Origin: Dittrichia graveolens | Lineage: Eukaryota > Streptophyta > Magnoliopsida > Asterales > Asteraceae | Length of the DNA: 64,000 nucleotides | Assembly: GCA_038502395.1 (NCBI GenBank) | Contig: JARJIL010000002.1 | Location: 68,887,060-68,951,059, forward strand | Direction: 5' to 3' | Part shown: positions 49,417-60,310 of the stretch, piece after piece | Layout: every line of letters starts with the position of its first letter | Position numbering within the stretch: position 1 is the first letter of the stretch | Made by a program: the position numbers and the translations under genes | Notes under the pieces: generated by a model | Seen by the model: the letters and a program-made list of their open reading frames with translations, nothing else | What the model was told of the DNA's origin: nothing | The model's database searches: none

Positions 49417-50127
49417 CTAGTGGGGTACTCGCGCAATGCGACGGCGACGAATAAAGAGGAGGTTGTGATGAGTTTTGTGTAGAATAATCACGAAGAGCTA
49501 ATATGAGTTTGTAAGATTCTTTGCGAGATGAAGATAATATGAGTTTGTGAAGATTCTTTACGAAAGCCACTTTGAAATTAAGAATTAAATTGCTAACTCT
49601 GAGTTATTTGTCTTTCAGTTTGTTGGAAGAGTTTTGTCGTATGGCTGAATCATGAAGTTGTTGATTATATATATGTATGTATGTGTGTGTAATGTTTCAC
49701 AATTCCAATTATTATGTAATTGAGTTAGAATGCAATGTTTATAAATTTCAACTCTTTGACTTTTTTATTTGTTTGGTGTTTGTGAAATCTTTTGAACTTG
49801 ATTTATTGAAAACAGGAATTTAGGTGATCTTATGAATTAAATTAATATTAAAAATATATGATTAGACTTAATTCAGTTATAAGTATGGTGATCTCATGAA
49901 TCAAAAGTTAATATTAAAAATATATGGTTAGAAATAATTCAGTTATAAGTATTGGTTTAAATTTATTAATTGTCAGTTATGTTTTTTATATTTATTTGTA
50001 TAAATTCATTAATTGTGGACTTAAAGGAGGGGTAAATGAGAGGTATAAATGAGAGGTATTTTAGTAAACTTATTCTTCTTAAAATTAAGAGTTTTTTAGT
50101 TGATAAATACATTATATAGGAGTAAGA
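49417..50127 (-). mobile_element. Non-autonomous Helitron, family H2, copy 2
   Basis: On the minus strand it starts A|TCTTACTCCTATATAATG and ends GAGTACCCCACTAG|T, with a small hairpin region TCGCATTGCGCGA inside the 3' end. It is about 711 bases and collinear with 38156-38872. Near its 3' end an exon-like frame (AFVKNLHKLILSSSRKESYK) remains open further than in copy 1. Confidence 0.75.
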
Positions 50128-51333
50128 TAACAAAACTGTTTTCATTAGCCACGGATTTAATGAAATTACATGAAATTTCCCTAAGTGAAAGTGAATACAT
50201 CACGAAGAATTGAATCATCAAGTACTATTGTTTTCAAAGTGCACATGAATGGATTATGTTGGTGCAATCAACGGTACAATCAACGAATAAATATTTAAAT
50301 AAATATTTTGATGATACAATTTTAATATTTATTTAAAAAGAAAATATATAACAAAATCCAAGTTAATATAAAAATAATAAGTTTAACAAAATAAGAAGTT
50401 AAATATAAATTTACATTGATCACAACACTAATATATCATAAGAATTAAATATGCAAATTTTATAAAACGCAAAATGTTTGCAATACCAATTAAGTAAAAA
50501 TGACTATTAAATAACATTACATTTATTGAAAAGTCAATTTTTCTTCATTCTAGATAACCCAACTTTCTCTCTTTTCATTTTTTATAAATTTAAGCTTTGG
50601 GTTTTCATTTAAACTAACTCTTGCATCTGAAATCCTCTGAAATATTAATCACACACTTGTGATCTTACAACTTTATATTTATATGTGTGATTCTTGAGGT
50701 TGTTATAATCTTTGATTCATTCAAACACAACTCAAGTTTAGCAAGAGAAATCAAGAGAGAGAGAGAGATCGTTGAGCATTCATATATTCATACATTTGTC
50801 TCTTGTATTTTGAGAGTGATATCCATTGTACACACCTTTGTTGGCGTTTGAGAGATTTCATTAATTGTTCTTGTGAGAAGAACAATATTGTTGAAAGTGG
50901 GTTTGACTATTCCCTACTTGTGTTCTTGGTTTTAGTTCTTGGGGAAGAACTTGTTCTTGTTTCTTATTGAAGGAAACTTAAATTGTTGGTAAAAAATTTG
51001 TTTTAGCTCTTGGATTAGAGCTTGGTGAGGTTGTCACCTACCTTTCAAAGGTGATTGTAACGGGTGGTCTCTTCCATTCTAAGGAGACTTTTTTCACGTT
51101 GTGCTAGTGGAACTCTTGATGGAGGTCAAGGAGTGGACGTAGGTTGGAGTTCAACTGAACTACTATAAATCTTGGTGTTATCTTTCTCTAACCCTTAAAC
51201 TCTTTACATACTCGTATTTATTCTTGCTCTTACATTTTCGCATTTATATCATCGCATTTACTTTCAAGTCATTGATTATATTGTCAAGAATACACACACA
51301 CACACACACATATATATATAAATATAGGCAAAA
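50128..51333. other. Intergenic spacer
   Basis: No gene is recognised. A GA repeat at 50756-50770 and a CA/TA microsatellite at 51293-51320. The stretch 50540-51200 is less AT-rich and reads like an old untranslated or LTR sequence, without diagnostic ends. Confidence 0.35.
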
Positions 51334-51568
51334 GTTCAAACGAAAACTGTTTTTCATACGAGAACTACGAGAACCAATCTTAGCCGTCCAATTCTCCTTC
51401 CTTCAATTGGATTGCCCACCCATGAATTCCTTACATGCACCTTGCCACACTCAATCCCCACGCTATTCGTCCATGAATTCCACTTACTACTTGAATGGCC
51501 AAGATTGGTTTTCTCGCAGTTCTCGCACTAAAAACAGTTCTCGTACGAAAAACCGTTCTCGTTTGAAC
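51334..51568. mobile_element. TA-targeting MITE, copy 2 (termini A)
   Basis: TIRs GTTCAAACGAAAACTG / inverse CCGTTCTCGTTTGAAC, with the same core as copy 1 (CAATTGGATTGCCCACCCAT; CATGAATTCC twice). It is flanked by TA/CA microsatellites. The right TIR carries a short internal duplication of the TTCTCG...AAAAAC motif. Confidence 0.8.
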
Positions 51569-52760
51569 CCTCCTCTCTCTATATATATCTATACATATAT
51601 ATATATATACACACACTAAAGATACTTTTATATATACACTCTTATGTATATATATATATATTTCATAAACACACACACATATATATATATATACACAATC
51701 ATAAAGAGTTTGATTATTGTTATAGATGATAATATTTAAAATTTTAAAAAGTGAACTTAGAAACTATTCAACTTCCCTTCTAGTTTCTATAGATTAATCA
51801 ATCGAGTTGACACTTATTGAAAGATGGATTGGAATAGAGAATTAGAATTGACTTATTTCCTACTCTCAATGCCTAATTAGAATAAAATGTCGGCAATTTA
51901 GGTCTTCTTTTATATGGTGAAAATATTAGTTATAAAACTTAATTATAGAAAAATCCATAACACCAAGGCGTGTTTGTTTGAAGCTAAATAAAACCATTCA
52001 ACATTGAATCATTCCATCTTAAAACTTCTTTTGAATTATAAACAACATGCATTTTGCCATAGTACTTTTTCACATCTAACTTCTTAACCAATCATATATA
52101 TATATATGTAAAAACCATTACTAAAGTTAAAATAATAACTTTTATCATTTAAAATTTTTGCTTGAATCATTCTGACACTTAATCATTTTATATAGGGTTA
52201 AATATGATTTAACGCCTACACTTGTTATTAAAAAATAATTTAATCCCTAAACCATTTTAACGAATGAATTAATTCCTAATATTTTTTTAGATATTTGATT
52301 ACATACTTAATCTTGTTTAACCTATACGTTACCGGACCTAATATTACCTTCTACCGGCTTTACATGTTGCCATCCCTTCAAATCGACAGAGGAACACATC
52401 CTTTCAATTCGTGGTTCCACAAATGATGTCCATCATGACTTCATTCCAACGTCTCATGATTTTGGCGTCTGGGTCGATTTAGTTGCGGGTTGATTTTTTC
52501 GATTTTTTGATTGAAGCAAACGTGATGATCGGCATTGATTGGCTCGATTTTGTAGATTGAAGCAAATGCCATTGGTTGGGGTGTATACGTGTTATACGTA
52601 GTTGTGTTTTTAATATATGTTATGATGAAAAAGTTTTAAGGATTAGATCATTTATGTGTTAAAGTTTAAGAATTAAAATGCTTATGATATAATTATTTTA
52701 GGTTTTAAACTGTTTTTTAAAAGATTAATAAACTATTATAATAAGTCAAGTGATTATAAC
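51569..52760. other. Intergenic spacer
   Basis: TA microsatellites at 51580-51690, then AT-rich sequence with no recognised gene. 52190-52740 and 53043-53120 may be the two halves of an older element (AGGGTTAAATATGATTTAA... and its inverse) split by the hAT MITE. Confidence 0.35.
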
Positions 52761-53034
52761 TAGGGGTGAGCATGGTACCGGTACCGGTTTTACCGAATAC
52801 CGAATTTGGTTTAAAAACGGTACCGAATACCGTACCGAGTATTCATTACTACGGTACCGGTACCTATTTTACCTAGTTTTTTTCGGTACTAGTCCCGAAT
52901 ACCGAATCCTGAATACCGATTTAGCAATATTTCAAGTACCGAGTACCAGACCGAAAGCTCTAACTCGGTACCGGTACTGGTTCCGGTACGGTGCCGGTAC
53001 GATTCGGTATTTTCGGTACTCATGCTCACCCCTA
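52761..53034. mobile_element. Short hAT element (MITE), complete copy
   Basis: Perfect 8-bp duplication ATTATAAC (52753-52760, 53035-53042) around TAGGGGTGAGCATGGTACCG ... CATGCTCACCCCTA. TIRs are about 14 bases and perfect. The interior consists of GGTACCG and CCGAATACCG motifs on both strands. Sister of 19306-19557. Confidence 0.9.
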
Positions 53035-53123
53035 ATTATAACAAGCTTAGGAATTAAAATATTTATTAAAAATTTAATATTTAAACCATTTTTAAACGGC
53101 TTAAATTATATTTTAGTCTTTTA

Positions 53124-53402
53124 TCTATACTACTATATAAAGCATTTAACACTCTCTCTCCTCCTTAATTTTAAGACTTCTTAAAATTCAATCAAAACAA
53201 CATCTCGGCCTTTCATTCTATTTAAATTAGTCTCACCCACTCAATCTTTAACCATTCCAATTTCTCTCCTAATTTACTTTAACTTTTTTTGGTGACATTG
53301 AATTTTACGAATAACATATCATAATATCATTATATTTTTAAAAACGACATATTACAAAACAAAAACTATTCAGCTCCACACATTACACAGGTACGATGCT
53401 AG
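53124..53402 (+). mobile_element. Small non-autonomous Helitron upstream of NDUFA1
   Basis: A|TCTATACTACTATATAAAGC is a classic plant Helitron 5' end. The 3' end reads GATGCTAG|T. It is 279 bases with no coding capacity. The 3' hairpin is weak. It ends about 213 bases before the NDUFA1 start codon. Confidence 0.6.
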
Positions 53403-53615
53403 TATATTATTAAACTCCCGATTATGTCATCTCACAAAGAAAATAATAATGTATTTTGGATCTGTTCGTTTATGTAAATTTAATACAACAATTATAAAAT
53501 GATTCCAATGTCGATAAATTCCTTGATAGGTATTATTGTTTTCGAAAATTACCCAAGAAACAGTAGGGTTAAGATCAGAAATTAGCAGTTTCCCAATCGA
53601 GAGCGAGAGAGCGAG

Positions 53616-53892
53616 ATGGGTCGGTTGCAATGGACGGAGGCGCTGCTGCCATTGGGGATCATAGCTGGTATGCTTTGCATTGCTGGGAATATCCAGTATT
53701 ACGTCCACAAAGCTGCTCATGGCCGTGTGAGTCCATTTTCAGATCTCCTCATTTGCTTCAATTATCATTTGTCTCAGTTTATGTTTATTGTATCTATAGC
53801 CCAAGCACATCGGTAATGATATGTGGGATGTTGCTATGGAAAGACGTGACAAGAAGGTCATTGACGAAAAGCTTTCCCCTGCTACCAATTAG
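53616..53892 (+). CDS. NDUFA1: NADH dehydrogenase (complex I) subunit NDUFA1 / MWFE
   Basis: Small accessory subunit of mitochondrial complex I membrane arm, needed for assembly. Two exons, 53616-53726 and 53800-53892, give 67 residues, the usual plant length. The N-terminal half is one membrane helix (LLPLGIIAGMLCIAGNIQYY), followed by the conserved HKAAHGRPKHIG and MWDVAMERRDKKV. The donor GT|GTGAGT and acceptor CTATAG are good. The ATG sits in a GAGAGA-rich leader. A downstream donor-like CAG|GTTCTATT (53911) and a distant acceptor TTGCAG (57375) hint at a 3' UTR intron, which is unproven. Confidence 0.93.
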
Positions 53893-54557
53893 GGTTTATC
53901 TGATTCCCCATTCAGGTTCTATTGCGAACTCCTTTCACTAATTCGTCATTTTTAAATTCAAAAATTACCAGAGATTATAGCTATGTTTAAAATCTAGGGT
54001 TTGATTCGATGCTAGGAGGGCCTTAATTGCACTTGAGATGAGCTTTCAGTCTAGGAAATGAGTTGTGCGATTTATCATACTCTTCTTATATATTATTGAT
54101 TATTCACATGTTTCAGTTCTATGATTGAGGATAATCTAACTGACTTTTGTAATGATCATATAACTATGACATCCATAAATCATTAAATCATCAAGGTTCA
54201 TGCTTTCTTTGTATGTTCATAATGCATTACAACACTAGTCTGGTGTAGATGTGTACACGTTGTTTTGTTTAAAAATTTTGTGCTTCCGTAGACTAATGGT
54301 GTCATCTTTACTTAATCTGCTGTCAGTCATATATGTTAAGAACATGTATATTAGTAAAGAAAGAGCTCATCTCTAATTGTCGATGTCAAAATCTATGAAT
54401 ACCAGTAATGACAAATTGACAAGCTGAGAGGCCAACATTTTCAGAGCCTAGTTGTATGCCACGTAAGTTAGGGCCCGTCGATGAGTTAGGGAACATCTAA
54501 TAGGTGTCTAGAATGAAATTGAAATGGTTGATGGTCTCAAAGAGGCAAACAAACAAC
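53893..54557. other. 3' flank of NDUFA1
   Basis: No other gene is seen. It is probably 3' UTR, or the start of a long 3' UTR intron. Confidence 0.35.
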
Positions 54558-55349
54558 TAATAATGTGTAGAAGGGTGGGTTGAATACACAATTAAATATA
54601 CCTGAACAAATCAATTAATTAAACTTGTGTCGAATGTTTTATACTATTAAAACTTTTAACTCTACAACACTCAAATCAAGGTCAAATCAAAGATTTTGAT
54701 TCAATACACCGATTACAATTGAACTCTCTCTGATCTCACAAACTAATTGCTAAATTGTGTTAACTTTTCAACTTATGAATTCAGTTAACAATAACTCTCT
54801 AAACAGGAACTTGACTAACAAGGTAAAACCACTTACGTTCGTAACCTCTAAACACATTTTGAGGTTGGTATAATACCTGTTCTATGGATAAACACTAAAC
54901 TAGAACTTATCCTAATTTAATTTTTAAAACCGACTTATCTATTCTTTTTGAGGAATAGATAACTTGGATAACTTCAATCTTCAAATCTTGAAATTTAAAT
55001 CTTATTATCCAATTGTAGACTTGAGAGTTATAATCCTTGAAACATATTCAAAGTCTTCGGGCCGACTTCTTTTCTGGAGCTGAGTAACTCAGCTTGAGAA
55101 TCTTCAATCTGAGTTCTTGAACTTATCTTCATTCTTCGACTTGTATTTACAATTAATAAACCTAAACTAAGCTTCAGAAGTCACCGAGTTAACTAGAACA
55201 TACATAAAAAACTCTAAAACTTGTCCTGAGCTGACTAGCTAGTCTGAAACAGACTTACATAATTCTAAGTTATAGTTCAAAAGCTATTTATTGAACTATC
55301 TTTTATCTCATCAAATCTATATTACTGAGGTCATTTGACTTGGTTTATT
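54558..55349 (+). repeat. Dispersed repeat, copy 1 (LTR-retrotransposon-like)
   Basis: Starts around TGTGTAGAAGGGTGGGTTGA and ends around GGTCATTTGACTTGG. It matches 56100-56940 in the same order throughout (for example GATAACTTGGATAA, GAGCTGACTAG, TTACATAATTC). It has no ORF. The start resembles the AGAAGGGGGTTGAATAC ends of some plant LTR elements, so it is probably LTR-derived. Confidence 0.55.
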
Positions 55350-56099
55350 AGAGCGTTAGTAGGTATTGGCATTAGAGTTTATTTGTACGAGTTTTTGATA
55401 GGACTGGTGTGTAACTTTATAGCTCTATGAGGAGCAATCATGGTACTTCGAAAATTTTGTTGGTCAGCAAAGGAATTGGTTATTTAAAATTAGGAAGTAC
55501 ATAAAATGGGTTTTTGAGAAAAATGTAAGTACTGTAAGCGGCTAAGCGCAAATTAATAAATTAAAAGTTCGACTTCTCAACTCCTACAGGCCACATGTTT
55601 GAAGGTAATCCGGTGTAAGTAAAACATGCACCTAATTGACCCTCATTTATATCCAAATTTGGCTTAGATTGGTTTTCAGTAATTTATCTCTACATTTTGC
55701 CTAAAGTTTTTTGTATGGTTTTCTGTGTGATATTTTTTGAGGGGTTCTTGTAGTTACCCTGCCTCTACTACTTTTATTCCTACCAAACGACCTTCGGAAG
55801 ATTTTCTATCCTATTGTGTGGTGACTATGCACACACACAATCATGTGATCATCTAATGAGAAACAAAAACATCATATTTATATTTTTAACCTGAGAAGTC
55901 TAGATATATGTGGAACTGTTCTTCTTATTGTGTTATTAACATCCTGGTCTTTGTATGATTATGTCTATATTTAAATGACGGCCTCCGTCCCAAAGAAATT
56001 GAACATTTTCTTTTTTGGAGTGTTGTTAAATATAATAGTGTTTGATACATTTGTTAGTGTAGCTATTGGTACTTAAGGTATTCTCAACAAACTGATATA

Positions 56100-56940
56100 G
56101 GTGTGTACAAGGGAAGGGGGTGGGGTGGGGTGGGGGTACACAATTCAGAATATTAAGAACAAATCAAACAAATTTGAATGCTTTTATTGATCGGTCAAAC
56201 TTTCAATACAAAACAGTATGAAAACTTGATTTAACTCACCGATTATAATACAACTCTCTCTCAATCAATCTTACAAATTAGTTACTAGATCTTGTTTGCT
56301 ATTTCAACTTATAAACACTAAAAACAATCAATTCTCTAAAAAGGAATACTGAACACATTATACCACTAAGGTTTATGACGGACTAATGAGGTGACGTCTA
56401 AACATATTAGGGGGTTAGATTATATACTTAATCTACGGATAACTATTAAACTAAGACTTATCCTAATATGCTAATTCAAACTAATCTTATCTATACATTT
56501 AAATAGATAACTTGGATAAACTTGATATTCAATCTTGAATCTTGAACCTTCTTATCTAACCGTAGATAGAGAGTTATGAGTTTAAAACATATTCAAACTC
56601 TTTCGGGTTGAGTTGCTCAACTTGAAACTCATCAATCTAAGCTCTTGAACTAATCTTCGATCTTCCACATGTACATAATGTAGAAACTCATACTCAACTT
56701 AAGAAGTCATTTGAGTTATCTAAAACATACTTAGAAACTTTGTTTCTATTCTGGAGCTGACTAGTTAGTCTGACAAACTTACATAATTCGTTATGTACGC
56801 ATTAAACACTATCTTTCAAGCTTTATTTTGTCTCAGCAAATCCAAACTAATAAGGTCATTTGACTAACATTAGCTTATTACATGAGTGGTAGTGGAATCA
56901 CTAAAATAAACAATCCCAATCACCCCCTTAATCATGGACA
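56100..56940 (+). repeat. Dispersed repeat, copy 2 (LTR-retrotransposon-like)
   Basis: Direct-orientation relative of 54558-55349. It begins GGTGTGTACAAGGGAAGGGG with a GGGGT repeat and ends CAATCACCCCCTTAATCATG, a phrase reminiscent of the junction of some Copia elements. The two copies are diverged, so they are unlikely to be LTRs of one recent insertion. Confidence 0.5.
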
Positions 56941-58175
56941 ATGTGTTGTAAATATCCCTAAATTAGAAATATTGGATAGTAAGTTGAATTTTCTACATTA
57001 TACCGTTGATTCTCTATCATAATCTGAATCCTTTAAAAGTATGAAAAGATCAAGATAGCACTCAGAGTGAAAGTACATCAAGGGTATTGTTGACTTGTTG
57101 TAGACATTCGCCAGTGGCAAACTATTTAATTGAATCGAGAATACAAAAGAGAAATGATATGAATATATGGCATAGTGATCAGATATAGTTGCTACTTTTT
57201 GATTGTTGAAGTCCCAGAAGAAGCATGAGATTGAAGACATCAGCAGATTTGGTAGTCATGTATCAGATGAATCTAAGAAAGTAGTGTAGATTATAAAAAC
57301 AAAAAATTGAAACTTGTCTATTATTGCTTGCTTGTCTTTGCCTACTAGAGTTGCTGATATGTTTCATTATTGCAGGAAGTTTGCGTTTGATCGAGTATTC
57401 AAGGAATAAAAGTTGATCAGGAGTTCAAAGCTGGAAGTTCGACCCTTAGTTTCTACTTCTTTTGGATTTTTTTTCATGTCCTACATTGTTATACGGTATA
57501 TCAAAAACAGAAAAATGATGATGTTTGATGAATTTTGAGGTGGTTTTGCCATTTGTTGATGAATATCTCAACTTTGACCAAATAATATATTTATTTTTAT
57601 TAACAAGCAAAATCTTCTTTGAACACTGATCATCCACAAATAGAGGAGTGCTAAAAAGAATATCAATACTTTGTTCATAAAATAAAATAAAATTTCTGTT
57701 CTTGATTTTTTTTATATATATATAAATATGTTTCTACAAAGTTGTACATTAATTGTTGTATTTTAAATTTACTCGACTCAGATGAACCCAACTAAAAATA
57801 ACTGTGGGGGAAGGTGGATTTCTTTTGCCATTAATGATGCGAATTAATAAAAAGATATTAAGTGATTGGGACCTCAAATAATACATGATAAACTCATCAT
57901 ATCTTAGGCCCTACCCACAATCAAAGTGATCAAACCTTAACATACTCTTTAATTGTTTGACTTCACATGCTACCTTAATATTCACTATCACAACTATATT
58001 ATACAAACAAATGCTCTCATGCCTACCTACATTCTTTAGGCTAAACATTCTAATTGTAACCAAAAGGTGTAATCTAATCATTGATGCCCAAAGTTCAACC
58101 ATAAGCAAACTTACTCATAACAATTTGAGTTTCAAAAGTACACACACAGAGACATATATATATATATAGGGGATG
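56941..58175. other. Intergenic spacer, possible distal 3' exon of NDUFA1
   Basis: No ORF is supported. TTATTGCAG|GAAGTTTGCG at 57375 and AATAAA-like signals near 57680 would fit a distal non-coding exon of NDUFA1. The rest is featureless AT-rich DNA. Confidence 0.25.
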
Positions 58176-58869
58176 GTTCAAACGAGAACTGTTATTTATA
58201 CGAGAACTGCAAGAACCAATTATAGTCATTGATCAAAAAGATGTATGGTCCAGATTAAATAGTTGTTAATAGATAACATTAAACTAATCAAACTTAATTA
58301 ATTAAGGACAATTTGGACATTTTTACATTACCCCCACAATTTTTAAACTAATATATACATCAATCGTAAAGGTGTTAAATTACAAAAATTATACCAAATT
58401 AACGAGAAAATTATGCTATTTAATTTGAGACCGATCTTGATATATTTTTTCAAAATTTTTTCTGTGTTTGCTGGGTTTTTTTTTCTAGCACAGCTCGACA
58501 TGTGCACTTGTGCAAATTTTGCACATGTACATATGTACAAATTCACCTAGTTTTTCAACACATATGTAAATATGCACATGTCGAGCTGTACTGAGAAAAA
58601 AAAACCCAGCAAACGCAAATTTTTTTCCAAAAAAATATAGCAAGATCCGTCTCAAATTAAAGAGTAAATTTTCTCGTTAATTTGGTATATTTTTCGTAAT
58701 TTAACACTTTTTTGTTTGATAGATATATTAGTTTTAAAAAAGTGGGGGTAATGTAAATATGTCCATAATACCCTTTCCTTTTTAATTTAAATAAAAAAGA
58801 CATGAAATTAAATGATTGGCCTAAAATGGTTCTCGCAGTTCTCGTACGAAAAACAGTTCTCGTTTGAAC
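58176..58869. mobile_element. TA-targeting MITE, copy 3 (termini A, fold-back core)
   Basis: TIRs GTTCAAACGAGAACTG / inverse CAGTTCTCGTTTGAAC. The 694-base interior is mostly one large inverted repeat (arms about 58366-58510 and 58562-58707; for example AGCTCGACATGTGCA and its inverse). TATATA lies outside both ends. Confidence 0.8.
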
Positions 58870-58908
<39 letters not shown>

Positions 58909-58915
58909 GGGGAAG

Positions 58916-59128
58916 GTTCATTTGAGAACCGTTTTTATTGCGAGAACCGCGAGAACCAATCTTAGCCGTTCATTTTGGATAATGAAATTCATGGATGAAG
59001 AGCGTGGGGGGATTGGGTGTGGCATGGTGCATGTAAGGAATTCATGGGTGGGCAATCCAATTGAAGGAAGAGAAATTGGACGGCTAGGTTCTCGCGGTTC
59101 TCGCAATAAAAACGGTTCTCAAATGAAA
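58916..59128. mobile_element. TA-targeting MITE, copy 4 (termini B)
   Basis: TIRs GTTCATTTGAGAACCG / inverse CGGTTCTCAAATGAAA, then TTTTTATTGCGAGAACCGCG. The core is the same as in copies 1 and 2 but inverted (GAATTCATGGGTGGGCAATC). It is flanked by (TA)n on both sides. Confidence 0.8.
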
Positions 59129-59160
59129 TTTTCACTATATATATATATATATAGTGAAAA

Positions 59161-59205
59161 GTTCATTTGAGAACCATTTTTATTGCGAGAACTAATATTA
59201 GCCGT
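59161..59205. mobile_element. TA-targeting MITE, copy 5 (left terminus only)
   Basis: Only GTTCATTTGAGAACCATTTT and the adjoining TTAGCCGT remain, ending abruptly in TATATATA before copy 6. Confidence 0.65.
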
Positions 59206-59221
59206 ATATATATAGGGTAAG

Positions 59222-59430
59222 GTTCATTTGAGAATCGTTTTTATTGCGAGAACCAATCTTAGCCGTTCATTTTGGATAATGGAATTCATGGATGAAGAGC
59301 GTGGGGGGATTGAGTGTGGCAAGGTGCATGTAAGGAATTCATGGATGGGCAATCCAATTGAAGGAGGAGGAATTGGACGGCTAAGATTGGTTCTCGCGGT
59401 TCTCACAATAAAAACGGTTCTCAAATGAAC
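59222..59430. mobile_element. TA-targeting MITE, copy 6 (termini B)
   Basis: TIRs GTTCATTTGAGAATCG / inverse CGGTTCTCAAATGAAC. It is nearly identical to copy 4 across the whole core, including CGTGGGGGGATTG and CAATCCAATTGAAGGA. TATATA precedes it, and the right end runs into TTTTCACTATATATAGG. Confidence 0.8.
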
Positions 59431-59448
59431 TTTTCACTATATATAGGG

Positions 59449-59560
59449 GTATTTTGGTCATTTATATATTTTTCCTAACCGTGAATTGCGTCTGAGTGAG
59501 CCGTCATTAATATGCAAAGTTTGATTTGCCCAGAATATCCCTCATTAATGAGCCATTATA
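59449..59560. mobile_element. Core fragment of the TA-targeting MITE family
   Basis: GGTATTTTGGTCATTTATAT ... CCTCATTAATGAG matches the core of copy 8 (about 60065-60180). No termini remain. It lies between copies 6 and 7. Confidence 0.5.
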
Positions 59561-59569
59561 TATAGGAGA

Positions 59570-59873
59570 GTTCAAACGAGAACTGTTTTTCGTACGAGAA
59601 TTGCAAGAACCAATCTTGACCCTTGATTAAAATAATCAATGGCTAATAATTTTGACGGCTAATGATTGGGTTATTTAGACTAATGATTAATTCATTAATG
59701 ACTCATTAGTCATTAATGAGGGATATTTTGGGCAAATTAATGACGGCTCACCTGGACTCAATTCATGGTTGGGTAAAATATACAAATTACCAAAGTACCC
59801 CTATTAATGAGTCATTAATGGCGTTAAAAACAGTTATTGCAGTTGTCGTATGAAAAACAGTTCTCGATTGAAC
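59570..59873. mobile_element. TA-targeting MITE, copy 7 (termini A, third core type)
   Basis: TIRs GTTCAAACGAGAACTG / inverse CAGTTCTCGATTGAAC. The core has repeated CATTAATGAGTCATTAATG-like motifs and ACGGCTCACCTGGACTC. It is flanked by TATATATAGG and (TA)n. Confidence 0.75.
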
Positions 59874-59921
59874 TTTTGGCTATATATATATCTATATCTA
59901 TATATCTATATATAGACAGAA

Positions 59922-59965
59922 ATGGTTCTCGCAGTTCTCGTACGAAAAACAGTTCTCGTTTGAAC
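59922..59965. mobile_element. TA-targeting MITE, right terminus only (termini A)
   Basis: GGTTCTCGCAGTTCTCGTACG and AAAAACAGTTCTCGTTTGAA are intact, but no matching left half is present. TA repeats precede it. Confidence 0.65.
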
Positions 59966-59992
59966 GCTCCCTATATCAATATATATATAAAA

Positions 59993-60310
59993 GATTATTT
60001 GAGAATCGTTTTTATTACAAGTACCGCGAGTACCATTTGTGATTGTCATTAATGCTCATTAATAGGGTATTTTGGTCTTTTATATAATTTTTCAATTGTG
60101 AATTGTTTCCGGGCGAGTTGTCATTAAAGATCGAGCATTATTTTTCCCGAAATACCCCTCGTTAATGCATCATTAATGAGTCAAGTGTCATTAATGAGTT
60201 ATTAATGCATCATTAATGAGCCGTTATTTTTATTGACCATTAATTTATTTTAATCAAGGGCCAAGATTGGTTCTCACGGTACTTACAATAAAAACGATTC
60301 TCAACTGAAT
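59993..60310. mobile_element. TA-targeting MITE, copy 8 (termini B, third core type)
   Basis: Left end ATTTGAGAATCGTTTTTATT, right end (inverse) CAGTTGAGAATCGTTTTTAT. The core is rich in CATTAATGAG repeats, as in copy 7. CCCCTATATAT follows it. It has termini B although copy 7, with a related core, has termini A. Confidence 0.7.
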
